A stretch of DNA of 64,000 nucleotides from Methylomagnum ishizawai (GTDB lineage: Bacteria; Pseudomonadota; Gammaproteobacteria; Methylococcales; Methylococcaceae), in assembly GCF_019670005.1 (NCBI RefSeq), contig NZ_AP019783.1, positions 4,180,150 through 4,244,149 on the forward strand. The letters run 5' to 3'. Below, in pieces: positions 17,306-26,870 of the stretch (position 1 is the first letter of the stretch; every line of letters begins with the position of its first letter). A program made the translations under genes and the position numbers. The notes below the pieces were generated by a model that ran no database searches, was not told the DNA's origin, and saw only the letters and a program-made list of their open reading frames with translations.

Positions 17306-18763
17306 TCAGATATGTAAAACACCCGCCCGCACAGCGGGCGGGTAGACGACGAAGGTATGGGCGATGCCCGCCAATAACAGCCAATAGCAGCGCCAATAAG
17401 GCCAATTCTCGACGATCATCCCATAGGCGGCGAACCCCCAGATGGCGAGTATCGAGAGTCCACCCAGGACGAATAGCCCGAGGGGTTCCGGCAAAGGGTC
17501 GCGATATCCGGGCTGGCACAGTGGCTTGGCGAATATCGCCGCCCAGGCCAGGAACAAGCCCAGGCCCACGATACCGCCCTGCATCAGTATTTCCAGGTAG
17601 GTATTATGCAACTGCCCCATCATCCGCCCGTTGTCGGTCTGGTTGACGAGTTCCTCGCGGTCGGCCAGTTTGATCAAATACGCGGTGGAACCCGGTCCCC
17701 AACCGAACCACGGACTTTCCCACCATTTTTCCAGGCCGAAACGCTGCACATAATATCGGTATTTGAAGGAGGACAGCGGCAGGTCGGCGGTATCGCCGCC
17801 CAGGATTTTCGCCACCACCACGCGGTCGGCGGCGATGCGCTCCCCGATCCTATCCGTGTTGAGGGCGATGCCCGCGCCGACCAGGACCAGGGCCAACACC
17901 AGGATGTAGGGCCGCTTGGCCCCGGCCCCTTCCTGGCCCCATGATCTGCGGACGCGGTGGGCGACGCTGGCCGCCACCGCCAGCGCCAGGGCGATCCAGG
18001 AAATCCGGGACTGGCTCGCCACCAAGGCGTAGACCGCCAGATAAAGGCCACCCCCGAAAAACAACAGCCGTGGCCACAGCCTGGGCGTGCCCCACACGGC
18101 CCGCAGCGCCGGCTCCGCGTATAGGAGCAACCCCAGCAAGGCCGTGGCCCACACCAGCCCGGCGCAGCCCGCCCGCATCTGGAAGCCGGTCTGCTGGCCG
18201 ACCCGGAAGGCCCAGAAGTCGCTCCCCCGCAGGTGCAAGGCCGCCCCGAACACCAAACCGGCGAACGCCGCCACCAACACCAAGCCGACCCGCCCGGGCC
18301 GGCCTTGCAAAACCCAGGCCAGCGCCGGGAACCCCAGGCACAAGGTCCATTGGCCGAGGAACCGGAGTTGGACCAGCCAGGTTTCCGGGAAACGGATGGC
18401 GGCCCAGGCGGCTTCCACCGCCAGATAGGCGCACAACGCCAGGGAACAGCGCAGGAGGGGGTCGCGGCGGAAGGATTGGCGGGCCCCAGGGGAAAACAGC
18501 GCGGCCAGGAAGACGAGTCCCAGGCCGGACGCGCTGGCCAAAGGGGCGCAAAACGCCAACAGGGCGAAGACCATCAGGCCCAATTGGGCGAACACGTCGG
18601 CGGGATGCGCAACGGCGTCCGGCCCCGCGCTGGAACGCCCCCCCTTCAAAGCCGGGGTTCCTTGCCCGGCTCCAGGACGGCGGGAGGTCCATGGCATGGA
18701 CGCGGACCGGAGCCGGTTCCGCCGTCCATCCCCGTCAGCAACGCCATTCCCGCCATAAGCCAC
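17306..18763 (-). CDS. O-antigen ligase-like membrane protein (Wzy_C family)
   Basis: 485-residue protein with about ten or more hydrophobic helices and a long periplasmic loop containing the ligase/polymerase-type segment WWESPWFGWGPGS and, later, HNTYLEILMQGGIVG (the H-N-x-Y/F-L motif of O-antigen ligases). It would join the exported glycan to a carrier or to lipid A-core in the periplasm. The first 60 residues are low-complexity and rich in Gly and Arg; the start may be the GTG at 18763 or the ATG at 18697. It is the first gene of the polysaccharide operon, 60 bases after the sensor kinase. Confidence 0.85.
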   Translation of the reverse strand: MAYGGNGVADGDGRRNRLRSASMPWTSRRPGAGQGTPALKGGRSSAGPDAVAHPADVFAQLGLMVFALLAFCAPLASASGLGLVFLAALFSPGARQSFRRDPLLRCSLALCAYLAVEAAWAAIRFPETWLVQLRFLGQWTLCLGFPALAWVLQGRPGRVGLVLVAAFAGLVFGAALHLRGSDFWAFRVGQQTGFQMRAGCAGLVWATALLGLLLYAEPALRAVWGTPRLWPRLLFFGGGLYLAVYALVASQSRISWIALALAVAASVAHRVRRSWGQEGAGAKRPYILVLALVLVGAGIALNTDRIGERIAADRVVVAKILGGDTADLPLSSFKYRYYVQRFGLEKWWESPWFGWGPGSTAYLIKLADREELVNQTDNGRMMGQLHNTYLEILMQGGIVGLGLFLAWAAIFAKPLCQPGYRDPLPEPLGLFVLGGLSILAIWGFAAYGMIVENWPYWRCYWLLLAGIAHTFVVYPPAVRAGVLHI

Positions 18764-18823
18764 CCTGTCGATGATCGATCACGCCCGTCCGCCGACCCCG
18801 GCGATACCGGCAAAGCGGCCCAT

Positions 18824-21800
18824 TTAACTCGACCGGCTACGCAAACGCAAGCCGCGCAAGAGGTCCAGGGCGACCGGGAAATCGAAGCCGTCGATGCGGC
18901 GCTCCAGGGGCATGACCGGCACCTCGCCCTGGACGAGGACCAAGAGCGGCCGCAATTCCCGCCACACGTTCATGGCCCGGATATCGTCCTGGTCCAGCAG
19001 GAACTCCAACTCTGCCAGCAAACCTTCGAGGCGCTCCGGGTCGGGCGGTTGCGAGGCCGGCCGGGCGACCCTAAGCGTTTGGACCTCGGCGCAGGTCGCG
19101 GCCAGGCTCTCGGCCAGCCCGTCCAATTCTTCCTCCAGGCCAACGGCGTCCCGGCCCTCGCGGATATGGACCTCCAAATCTTGGGCCGAGCGCCACACGC
19201 GCTCCGCGCCCAAGGTGGCGGCGGCGCTCTTGAGCGAATGGGCCATGCGCTCCGCCGTCTCGCGGTCGTCCCCGGCCAGCGCGGCCCGGAGCGCGCCGGC
19301 GTCATCACCGTGCAACCTGGCGAAACCGCCCAACACCTGGTGGTAATGGTCGAGCCTGCCGCCGAAGCGCCGCAACCCGTCTTCCTGGTCGATCAAGCAC
19401 GGAGCCCCGGACCGGGCGGCGCGTTGGCATTCCATGGCCGCGAACGCCGTCGGCAGCTGGGCCGGATCGGCGGGTATCCAGCAGGCCAGGGTGGCGTAGA
19501 GGTTCTCGGGATCGACCGGCTTGGCGACATGGCCGTTCATCCCGGCATCCAGGCAGAGCTGGCGGTCCTCCTCGAAGGCGTTGGCGGTCATGGCGAGGAT
19601 GGGCACGCTCCGGCCCGCGTCCAGCGCCCGGATGCGGCGGGTGGCCTCCAAGCCGTCCATGACCGGCATCCGCATGTCCATCAGGATCAGGTCGTAACCG
19701 CCGGTCCGCGCCTGTTCCACGGCCTCGGCCCCGTTCCCGGCCACCTCCACGCTAAGCCCGGCCTCGTCCAGCAAGGCCAGGGTCACTTCCTGGTTGATCG
19801 GGTTGTCCTCGGCTAGCAAGACCCGCGCCCCGGCCCGCAGCCGGGGTCGCTCGCCCCCCGCGTCCGCCGCCGGCAAGGCCAGCCCGTGTTTCAAACGCGC
19901 GGTGAACCAGAACAGGCTGCCCTGCCCCGGCGCGCTGACCACGCCGACCTCGCCGCCCATCATCCGCACCAGATGCCGGTTGATGGCCAGCCCCAGGCCG
20001 GTGCCGCCATAGAGCCGGGTGGTGGAGTTCTCGGCCTGCTCGAACGCCCCGAACACCCGCGCCTGCTGTTCCTCGGAAATACCGATGCCGGTGTCCTGCA
20101 CCTCGAAGATCAACAGGGCCGAATCCGCATCCTCCTCGATCACCCCGGCCCGGAGGGTGATGCCGCCCTGCTCGGTGAACTTGACGGCGTTGCTCAGGTA
20201 GTTCAGCAGGATTTGGCCCAGGCGTAGCGGATCGCCCAGCAAGGGCAGGTCCAACAGGCACGGATCGATCTCCTTGACGAGCAGCAGGTGTTTCTGCCTG
20301 GCGCGTTCGGCCACCATGGCGTAGGCGTGTTCGGCGATGGAGAACACGTTGATGGGGATTTCCTCCAGCACCAGATGCTCGGCCTCGATCTTGGAGAGGT
20401 CGAGGATATCGTTGATGATCCCCAGGAGGTGCTTGGCCGAGCTATCGATCTTGCCGAGCTTGTCCAGGTGGGCGGTGTCGGGCAGTTCGCGCTGCAACAG
20501 ATAGGTGAAGCCCAGGATGGCGTTCATGGGCGTGCGGATTTCGTGGCTCATGTTGGCGAGGAACATGCTCTTGGCCCGGCTGGCGGCCTCGGCCTCCTGG
20601 CTGGCCTTGGCCAGTTCGGCGGTCCGCGCCGCGACCCGCGCCTCCAGGTCGGCGTTCAGCGCCAGGATTTCGCGCTCGGCGCGCTTGCGCCCGGTGATAT
20701 CGCGCAGGAAGGCGAGCAGGGTCTGGGAATCGGCCTCCGGCATCACGCTCATTTCCACATCGACGATCTGGCCCGATTTGGTGCGGTGCCGGGTTTCGAA
20801 CACCTCCCAGCCTCCCGTGTGGGTGCGGGCGCCCCGGCCCGCCTCGTCGTATTCGATATCCAAATCGACCACCCGCATCGACAGCAGCTCCTCCCGCGCA
20901 TAGCCGCTCATCCTGACGGCGGCTTCGTTCACGTCCAGCAGCAGCCCGGTGCCGGCATCGACCACCCAGAAGCCGTCGTTGGTGGTGGCCAGCATCCGGG
21001 CGTAGCGGTCCGCCGCCCGCGCCAAACCGGCCTCGGCCCGCCGCCGCCGCTCCTCCCGGTCCAAGGTTTCCAGGGCGAAGGAAATATTGGCCGCCGCCCG
21101 TTCCAGCAGGGCCGCCACCCCGCCGTCGAACACCCCCGGCTGGCGGGCGTACAAGGTCAAAGCCCCGCCGACCCGCCCGTCCCAGTGGATGGGCAGGCTG
21201 GCCGAGGCCACCCAACCGGCCCGCGCCGCCGCCGCCCGCCAGGGCCGGGTACTCTCGTCCTGGAAAAACTCCTGGCAAATCTGGATGCGGTCTTCCCGGA
21301 TCGCGGTGCCGGTCGGACCCCGGCTTTCCGGGCAGGCGTCCCCGACCCGGATCGCGACGCTGTCCAGATAGCCGGTGTCGTCGCCCACGGCGGCCACCGG
21401 CACCACGGTCCGGGTCGGGAGGTCGAGCCAGCCCACCCAGGCCATGGCGATCTGGCCGGTGTCCACCAGGATGCGGCAGACCTCCCCGAAAATCTCGTCC
21501 CGGGTCCGGCTGAGCAATAGCGCCTGGTTGAGCTGGCCCAGCGCCGCGTACAGGCGGTTGAGCGATTCGACCTCGCTCTCGCGCTTGCGGCGGGCTTCCA
21601 CTTCCTCGCGCAATTGCCGCTCGGTGCGCTTGCGCTCGGTGATATCGGTGATCGCCCCCAACAGGCGCATGGGCCGTCCCCCGGCGTCGCGCAGGGCCTC
21701 GCCCCGCGACAACACCCAACGGTATTCGCCATCCTTGTGCCGGAGGCGGAATTCGGCCTTGTAGGGTTCGCCCGCCTCCAGATGGCGGCGGACGGCTTCC

Positions 21801-23032
21801 TGGACGGTGTCCCGGTCGTCCGGGTGCAGCCGCTCGAAGAAGCTGGCCTCGGCGTCCGGCATTTCGTCCGGGGCGAACCCCAGGATGGCCTTCCAACGCG
21901 GGGAAATATAGGCCGCGTGGGTTTCGAGGTTCCAATCCCAAATCCCGTCGTTGATGCCACGGACCACCAGGGCATAGCGTTCCTCGCTGGCGCGGCGGGC
22001 GGCCTCGGCCTCGTACAGGGATTGGTATTCGGCCCGTTTTTGCCGCGACCACAGCCCCCATAGCGAGACGGCCAGCAAGCCCGCGCCCAGCACCGGCATC
22101 CCCAGGCTGGCGGCGACGCGCTGACGCCCTTCCGCCAGGGCCTCGGCGGTGTCGATCTTGGTGATCAGGAACCAGGAGGACTCCGGCACCGGCGACAACA
22201 GGGCCACCACCTCCCGGTTCCGGTAGTCCCGCGTATAGACCACGCCGACCTGCCCCCGCACCGCCCGCACCGAGGGCAGCCAGCTTTGCTGGGGGGGCAT
22301 ATGGAAATCCAATTCGGCCTCGGCGCGGTGGCGGAGCGGACTCAGCACCAAAGCCCCGCCCCGGTCGCGCCGGACCAGGAAGCTCTCCAGGGTGGCGCTG
22401 GCGATGGGCGCGGACAGCAGCAAGGGATAGAGCGACTGGCGGGCATCGATGATCAGTTCGAGCGCCCCGACCGGCCGGCCCTGGTCGAACAGCGGCGCGA
22501 TGAGTCCCAAATGCGGGAAGCCATGGTTGGGATCGTAGTGCAGCTCGGTGAGGATGGGACGGTGTTCGCGCAAGGCCAGTTCGACAAAGCTGCGGTCCCT
22601 GTCCCCCTCGGCGTCGGTGACGCCGGTGAGGCTCGGGCCGATACGCCCATCCGGGGCCACGAACAACACATCCCGGTAGCCATGGTGCCGCCCGAGGCTC
22701 TGGAACTTGGCGAGGACTTGCCGCCCCAGTTCCGGCTTGGGCGTGGCGCGCCAACGGGTCAGGGCCGTGATCAAGAACGGATCGTCCATCAGCGTGCCCG
22801 CGTTGCCCAGTTGCTGTGCCCGCCAAGCGCTCAGCGCCTCCACCTTCAAGGTTCCGAGCGTGTTGAGTTCGGTCTCGACCTTTTGCCGCAGTTGCCCGAC
22901 CTGGTCATGGTAGAACGCCACCCCGGCCACGCCACCCAAGCCCAGCACCAAGAGCAAGACCAAAAACCCCGCCAACAACGGCCCGTGGCTGTTCGCGGGC
23001 AGCCGGCCCTTGAATGGCCCCGCCGTGTGCAT
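18824..23032 (-). CDS. Hybrid sensor histidine kinase (PAS-GAF-PAS-HisKA-HATPase-REC-HPt)
   Basis: 1402-residue membrane kinase. Transmembrane segments lie near residues 19-41 and 308-328 and flank a periplasmic sensor domain of about 260 residues (Cache-like). Then come a PAS domain (about 352-470), a GAF domain (about 500-655), a second PAS (about 675-785), HisKA with phospho-His in [11 protein letters not shown] (near 830), HATPase with DTGIGI and GGTGLGL, a receiver with [11 protein letters not shown], and an HPt domain with [13 protein letters not shown]. The ATG at 23032 has a GAGGGG site upstream; the longer frame is unlikely. It lies just upstream of the polysaccharide operon on the same strand, but no separate response regulator is adjacent. 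Confidence 0.93.
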   Translation of the reverse strand: MHTAGPFKGRLPANSHGPLLAGFLVLLLVLGLGGVAGVAFYHDQVGQLRQKVETELNTLGTLKVEALSAWRAQQLGNAGTLMDDPFLITALTRWRATPKPELGRQVLAKFQSLGRHHGYRDVLFVAPDGRIGPSLTGVTDAEGDRDRSFVELALREHRPILTELHYDPNHGFPHLGLIAPLFDQGRPVGALELIIDARQSLYPLLLSAPIASATLESFLVRRDRGGALVLSPLRHRAEAELDFHMPPQQSWLPSVRAVRGQVGVVYTRDYRNREVVALLSPVPESSWFLITKIDTAEALAEGRQRVAASLGMPVLGAGLLAVSLWGLWSRQKRAEYQSLYEAEAARRASEERYALVVRGINDGIWDWNLETHAAYISPRWKAILGFAPDEMPDAEASFFERLHPDDRDTVQEAVRRHLEAGEPYKAEFRLRHKDGEYRWVLSRGEALRDAGGRPMRLLGAITDITERKRTERQLREEVEARRKRESEVESLNRLYAALGQLNQALLLSRTRDEIFGEVCRILVDTGQIAMAWVGWLDLPTRTVVPVAAVGDDTGYLDSVAIRVGDACPESRGPTGTAIREDRIQICQEFFQDESTRPWRAAAARAGWVASASLPIHWDGRVGGALTLYARQPGVFDGGVAALLERAAANISFALETLDREERRRRAEAGLARAADRYARMLATTNDGFWVVDAGTGLLLDVNEAAVRMSGYAREELLSMRVVDLDIEYDEAGRGARTHTGGWEVFETRHRTKSGQIVDVEMSVMPEADSQTLLAFLRDITGRKRAEREILALNADLEARVAARTAELAKASQEAEAASRAKSMFLANMSHEIRTPMNAILGFTYLLQRELPDTAHLDKLGKIDSSAKHLLGIINDILDLSKIEAEHLVLEEIPINVFSIAEHAYAMVAERARQKHLLLVKEIDPCLLDLPLLGDPLRLGQILLNYLSNAVKFTEQGGITLRAGVIEEDADSALLIFEVQDTGIGISEEQQARVFGAFEQAENSTTRLYGGTGLGLAINRHLVRMMGGEVGVVSAPGQGSLFWFTARLKHGLALPAADAGGERPRLRAGARVLLAEDNPINQEVTLALLDEAGLSVEVAGNGAEAVEQARTGGYDLILMDMRMPVMDGLEATRRIRALDAGRSVPILAMTANAFEEDRQLCLDAGMNGHVAKPVDPENLYATLACWIPADPAQLPTAFAAMECQRAARSGAPCLIDQEDGLRRFGGRLDHYHQVLGGFARLHGDDAGALRAALAGDDRETAERMAHSLKSAAATLGAERVWRSAQDLEVHIREGRDAVGLEEELDGLAESLAATCAEVQTLRVARPASQPPDPERLEGLLAELEFLLDQDDIRAMNVWRELRPLLVLVQGEVPVMPLERRIDGFDFPVALDLLRGLRLRSRSS

Positions 23033-23342
23033 AGTCCCCTCGCTAGGCAAAATAGGCATTGAAAACCAGGAAGATGGCGTGGATGTTCCGCGCGCCCGGC
23101 CCGGCCCATGGCGGATGGATTCCGGCATGACCACGGACACCAAGGAGCATACCCGCATCCGCTTGGGCACCCCTCTCGTGTCCCACGCGGATGGCCGGAC
23201 CGGTGATTATCAAATTCTATCAAATATTCCAGGAATTTGGCCAAAAAAAACCGTGCCGGACGCACGCCGTATCATGCCCTAGTGGCTTATCCCCCACCCC
23301 GGCTTACAATAAGGATTCCATCCACTTCCGGCTCCCCCGACC
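23033..23342 (+). other. Divergent intergenic region between sensor kinase and binding-protein genes
   Basis: Gap of 310 bases between divergent genes. TACAAT at 23305-23310, some 30 bases before the binding-protein start, is a possible -10 box for that gene, with only a poor -35. A run of eight A bases at about 23244-23251 lies in an AT-richer patch. I see no hairpin terminator or known riboswitch. Confidence 0.4.
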
Positions 23343-24326
23343 ATGCACCGCCCCCGCATCCTCCCCGCCCTGTTCCTGCTGCTCGGACTGGCCCGCCCCG
23401 TCCTGGCCGCGACCCCGCCCGAGACCCTCCGCATCGGCGTGCTGGCCTTCGGCACCTTGAACTGGGAACTCGCCACGATCCAAAGCGAAGGACTGGACCA
23501 GGGCCGGGGCGTCCGGCTCGAACCCACCCCGCTCGCCAGCGCCGAGGCGGGCAGGATCGCCCTGCAAGGCGGCAGCGTGGACATGATCGTGGGGGATTGG
23601 ATTTGGGTCGCCCAGCAGCGCGGGCAAGGGGCCGATTTCAGCTTCGCGCCCTACTCCACCAACCATGGCGCCCTGATGGTTCCGGCCGGCTCGCCGATCC
23701 AGGGCATCGCCGACCTCAAGGGCAAGAAGCTCGGCATCGCCGGCGGCGGTTTGGATAAGAACTGGCTGCTGTTACGCGCCCTGGCCCGGCAGCGGGACGG
23801 GCTGGACCTGGACCGGGCGGTCGAAAAAACCTTCGGCGCCCCGCCGCTGCTGAACCAGCAATTGGAACAGGGCAAGCTCGACGCCGTGCTGAACTATTGG
23901 AACCCGGCCGCCAAGCTGGAAGCCCAGGGCTACCGGCGGGTGTTGGACGGGCACGGGCTATTGAAGGGCTTGGGGGTGGAGGTGCCGGTGCCGGCCTTGG
24001 GCTATATCTTCCACGAGCGCTGGGCCAAGGCCCACCCCGCCACCTTGGACGCCTTCCTGAAGATGGCCGCGGAGGCCCAGCGCCACCTGTGCGAATCCGA
24101 CGCCGCGTGGCGCAGGATCGTCCCGCTGACCCAGGAAAGCGACCCCAAGGTCCAGGACGCCCTGCGGCGGGATTATTGCGCGGGCCGGGTCGTGGGCTTC
24201 GGTCCCCAGGAAATCCGGGCCGCCGGGGAAATTTACCGGCGGCTCGGCGAGGTCGCGGGCGGCGCGACCCCGGCGGTGGGCGGCACGCTACCGGCGGGCG
24301 TGTTCTGGACCCCGCCCGGCCCATAG
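23343..24326 (+). CDS. ABC transporter substrate-binding protein, NMT1/TauA-like
   Basis: 327-residue periplasmic solute-binding protein with a signal peptide (hydrophobic stretch LPALFLLLGLARPVLA, cleavage near residue 22). The order RIGVLAFGTLNWEL, MIVGDWIWV, DLKGKKLGIAGGG and LDAVLNYWNP is that of the NMT1/SsuA/TauA fold that binds sulfonates, nitrate or pyrimidine-like molecules. No permease or ATPase gene is adjacent, so it is an orphan, or it serves a sensor or a transporter elsewhere. It is divergent from the hybrid kinase, whose periplasmic sensor could interact with it (speculative). Ligand unknown. Confidence 0.85.
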   Translation: MHRPRILPALFLLLGLARPVLAATPPETLRIGVLAFGTLNWELATIQSEGLDQGRGVRLEPTPLASAEAGRIALQGGSVDMIVGDWIWVAQQRGQGADFSFAPYSTNHGALMVPAGSPIQGIADLKGKKLGIAGGGLDKNWLLLRALARQRDGLDLDRAVEKTFGAPPLLNQQLEQGKLDAVLNYWNPAAKLEAQGYRRVLDGHGLLKGLGVEVPVPALGYIFHERWAKAHPATLDAFLKMAAEAQRHLCESDAAWRRIVPLTQESDPKVQDALRRDYCAGRVVGFGPQEIRAAGEIYRRLGEVAGGATPAVGGTLPAGVFWTPPGP

Positions 24327-24358
24327 CGCAACCCTACCGATAGCCGCGCCCCATAAGT

Positions 24359-24367
24359 TGCTAGACT
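24359..24367 (+). promoter_or_regulatory. Candidate extended -10 promoter for the first HEAT gene
   Basis: TGCTAGACT matches the extended -10 form TGnTATAAT in seven of eight informative positions and lies about 57 bases before the start at 24424. No good -35 is present. It sits inside a short inverted repeat (GTTGC...GCAAC). Confidence 0.35.
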
Positions 24368-24423
24368 ATGGCAACGGGCGCGGAGCCGCCCCCTCCCTAT
24401 CCCCCAGCACCCGCCGACCGCCC

Positions 24424-25110
24424 ATGTCGTTCCAAAGAATCAGCCTGCTTATCCTGGTGATACTGTCCTTCGCCGCCGCCTCGTGGTACCTCGTGGACAC
24501 GCTGTTCCCGCCCATGCCGGAACCCGTCCCGCCCCCGGAAGCCGCGCCGGCCACCCCCCCGCCCCCCCGCGCCGCGGCGCAGCCAACGCCGCGCCCGGTA
24601 TCGCCGCCGTCCGCGGCGCGTCCGGTACCGCCGCCGCCCCAGGCCGCGCCCACCACGGAAGAGGAAGAAGACCGGACCGAACAAGAGGAGATGGATGCCG
24701 CCCTGGCCCAGCTCGGCAGCCCCGATCCGACGCAACGCCTGGAAGGGGCCGAGATCCTGGGCGCCTATCCCAGCGAGGAAACCGAACTGGCCCTGGCCCA
24801 GGTGCTGAACAGCGACCCGGAGGCCGATGTCCGCAACGCGGCGGCGCAGAGCCTCGGCTATGTGGAACAGCCCTCGGACGACACCGTCGCCGCCCTGATG
24901 GCCGCGCTGGAGGATCAAAACGAGGAGGTCCGGGCCAGCGCCCTGTCTTCCCTGGAGGATTACCTCGCCGCCACCGACGAAGGCTCCAAGCGCTACCGCC
25001 AACTCGACGCCGGACTCCGGGCCAAGATGTCCAACCAGGGCACGCCCAAGGATATCCGGGAAGCCATCCACGATATCCTGCAAGACCAGGCGGAACAGGC
25101 CACCCACTGA
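24424..25110 (+). CDS. Membrane-anchored HEAT-repeat protein (paralogue A)
   Basis: 228-residue protein with one N-terminal membrane segment (about residues 5-23), a proline/alanine-rich linker of about 50 residues, an acidic patch (EEEEDRTEQEE), then about 120 residues of HEAT-like helical repeats (EGAEILGAYPS, VRNAAAQSLGYV, VRASALSSLEDYL). The linker suggests a periplasmic scaffold held away from the inner membrane. The same C-terminal pattern recurs in the genes at 25126-25740 and 26871-27533, so the three are paralogues. The ATG at 24424 puts the hydrophobic segment at the N-terminus; the earlier in-frame start does not. Function unknown. Confidence 0.8.
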   Translation: MSFQRISLLILVILSFAAASWYLVDTLFPPMPEPVPPPEAAPATPPPPRAAAQPTPRPVSPPSAARPVPPPPQAAPTTEEEEDRTEQEEMDAALAQLGSPDPTQRLEGAEILGAYPSEETELALAQVLNSDPEADVRNAAAQSLGYVEQPSDDTVAALMAALEDQNEEVRASALSSLEDYLAATDEGSKRYRQLDAGLRAKMSNQGTPKDIREAIHDILQDQAEQATH

Positions 25111-25125
25111 GCCCCGGCCCGTCCC

Positions 25126-25740
25126 TCACCCCAGGGGCGGGAACCCGGCCAGCATGTCCCTGATCCCCTGCCGGACCGCCGGTTCCACCCGTTTTGACCG
25201 CGCCGCGCCCTCGAGTCCCCGGTACACCTCCCGGAACCGCGCCGAGCCGGGGTCGAGGTGGTCGAGGTAGGCCGACAGGCTGGCCAGCGCCGCCGCCTGA
25301 ACCCCCTCCCCGGGCCATTCCACCGCCTTCAGCAGCAGGGCGACCGTGGCCGCTTCCGGCTCCTTGAACGCCATCAGCGCCCGCAGCGCCGCGACCTGGG
25401 CCTCGGCCCGGCGCGGCGCGTCCAGGAACCGCAGCAGCGCCCGCTCGGCTTCCGGCGTGGGGTAGGCCGCCAATTGCTCCGCCCCGGCGATCTGCGCCTC
25501 GGCCTCCGGGCTGTCCAGCATATGGGAAGCCGCGGCCACCTGCCTATCCACCAAGCGCCGCTGTTCGGCGGCTTGGTCGGGCGTGGGCGCAAGGCCCGCG
25601 CCCAGTCCGGCGGCCAGGGCCGCGAGGTCGGGCGGCGCGGGCGGACCGGCGGCGGGGGGCGGGTTCCGGCGGTCCGTGGCGCAGGCCGCGAGCAGGCCCG
25701 CCAAGAGCAGGATAGGCAAGGACTTGTTCGGCATAAGCAT
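25126..25740 (-). CDS. HEAT-repeat lipoprotein (paralogue B)
   Basis: 204-residue predicted lipoprotein: signal peptide with lipobox LLAAC, a short Pro/Ala linker, then HEAT-like helices (AGAEQLAAYPTPEAE, LASLSAYLDHLDPGSARFR, VRQGIRDML) that align with paralogues A and C. It is convergent with paralogue A (15 bases apart). The start is ATG 25740 or ATG 25734; neither has an obvious Shine-Dalgarno site. It begins only about 10 bases after the terminator of the HbpS-like gene, so expression may depend on read-through. Probably outer-membrane or envelope scaffold; role unknown. Confidence 0.78.
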   Translation of the reverse strand: MLMPNKSLPILLLAGLLAACATDRRNPPPAAGPPAPPDLAALAAGLGAGLAPTPDQAAEQRRLVDRQVAAASHMLDSPEAEAQIAGAEQLAAYPTPEAERALLRFLDAPRRAEAQVAALRALMAFKEPEAATVALLLKAVEWPGEGVQAAALASLSAYLDHLDPGSARFREVYRGLEGAARSKRVEPAVRQGIRDMLAGFPPLG

Positions 25741-25749
25741 GTCGGAGGC

Positions 25750-25777
25750 ATTAAAAAAGCGGGCGCGACCGCCCGCT
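25750..25777 (-). terminator. Intrinsic terminator after the HbpS-like gene
   Basis: On the minus strand, GCGGGCG and CGCCCGC arms separated by a short loop are followed at once by six T residues. It lies about 34 bases past the stop of the secreted protein gene (25811-26638). Confidence 0.8.
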
Positions 25778-25810
25778 TCCGGTCCATTGACCAACCCGGA
25801 CCGTCCCGTA

Positions 25811-26638
25811 TCAGGGAGCCATCAGGGTGCCGTTGCCCGCGTTGGCGAAGGGCAAGGAGTTCGGGCACATCGGGTGCGCCCAGGCGTTCCAGTAGGCGCC
25901 GAGCCCGCCCGTGCTGCTCCCCATGACCAGTTCGTCGCCCACCGCGGCGTTGGGCAGCAGGTTGCCCTGGGCCGCGCTGTACACGGTGCCGTCCGCGCCG
26001 TAGTTGAACGTGGTGATGCCCACGGTGCCCGCGCCCGGATGCGCGTTCAAGGCCCCGCGCACCTGCCATGCGAAAGCGTGGTCGCGGCAGGAGGTATCGC
26101 CGGACACGCCGATGGCCCCGATCTTCTTGCCGTCCTTGTACAGCGCCAAGCCACCGCCGAAGACGTTGATGCCGCCGATACGCTTGCCGACCAGGGGGTC
26201 GGTCTCGGTGCCGTACAGCTTGGGGGAACCCAGATAGGCTTGGCTGGCATCGACCGGGTTGCTCGCTTGCAGGCCGTAGAGGCTGCCGCCCGGCTGCACC
26301 GGGGTGTAGAGGTTGGCGGTGGAAATGGCGTAGCCGTCCAGGCTGAAGGCGTTGGCGGTGAAGGCCTTCTGGGCCGAGATCACCCGGCTGCCCAACCATT
26401 CCCGGTTGCCCGCGAAGGGGCCTTCCCTGCCGTTGGTTTCGACCCGGCAAACCAAGCCGGTCTCATCGACCAAAGTGACCCACATTTTCAAGCCATAGCC
26501 GCCGGTTTTGGCCTTAGCCGCCGCCGCGATAGCATTTTCCAGGTCGGTGTCGGAAACATCGCTGCACTTGGCCCAAACCCCGGAAGCCGAAACGGCCAAT
26601 AGCGCGGCGATAACGCCGCCGAGTATCTTCTTATGCAT
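25811..26638 (-). CDS. Secreted GlcG/HbpS-family haem-binding-like protein
   Basis: 275-residue protein with a clear Sec signal peptide (IAALLAVSASGVWA, cleavage after residue 23). The mature part matches the GlcG/HbpS (haem-degrading domain) family: AQKAFTANAFSL, GGGLALYKDGKKIGAIGVSGDTSCRDHAFAW. Family members bind haem or cobalamin-like ligands and some modulate sensor kinases; none of this is proven here. Four cysteines lie in the mature protein. A GGAG site precedes ATG 26638, and a strong terminator follows the gene. It is flanked on both sides by HEAT-repeat paralogues, which suggests a shared envelope function. Confidence 0.85.
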   Translation of the reverse strand: MHKKILGGVIAALLAVSASGVWAKCSDVSDTDLENAIAAAAKAKTGGYGLKMWVTLVDETGLVCRVETNGREGPFAGNREWLGSRVISAQKAFTANAFSLDGYAISTANLYTPVQPGGSLYGLQASNPVDASQAYLGSPKLYGTETDPLVGKRIGGINVFGGGLALYKDGKKIGAIGVSGDTSCRDHAFAWQVRGALNAHPGAGTVGITTFNYGADGTVYSAAQGNLLPNAAVGDELVMGSSTGGLGAYWNAWAHPMCPNSLPFANAGNGTLMAP

Positions 26639-26675
26639 TTGTCCACTCCAATTCTTCTAAGCCTATTAAGACGCG

Positions 26676-26697
26676 GGTCGATCCCGCAGAATCGACC
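26676..26697. promoter_or_regulatory. Inverted repeat upstream of the HbpS-like gene
   Basis: Arms GGTCGAT and ATCGACC (7 bp, perfect) are separated by eight bases, about 40 bases upstream of ATG 26638 in the divergent region. It could be an operator. No promoter boxes can be fixed around it. Confidence 0.3.
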
Positions 26698-26870
26698 GGG
26701 CAATTATCCAAGCGGCGATTCGGATTACAAGGGAATCCGCCCAGTTTTTTGAACAAGCCCACAAAACCCCGCCGCCCCGCGCCCATGCCATCCAACCCCA
26801 GGGTTCCGGTGGATCGCCACCGGGCGGCCTCCCAAACCCCACCCCTCCGAATCCACGACGAATCGCCGCC

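Noticed and set aside
20442-22826. Long open frame in another minus-strand frame inside the sensor kinase gene
   Set aside because: Runs through the same bases as the kinase with arginine- and glycine-rich nonsense; no conserved motif.
24483-25163. Arginine/proline-rich open frame inside HEAT paralogue A
   Set aside because: Out-of-frame shadow of the real gene; no start context or motif.
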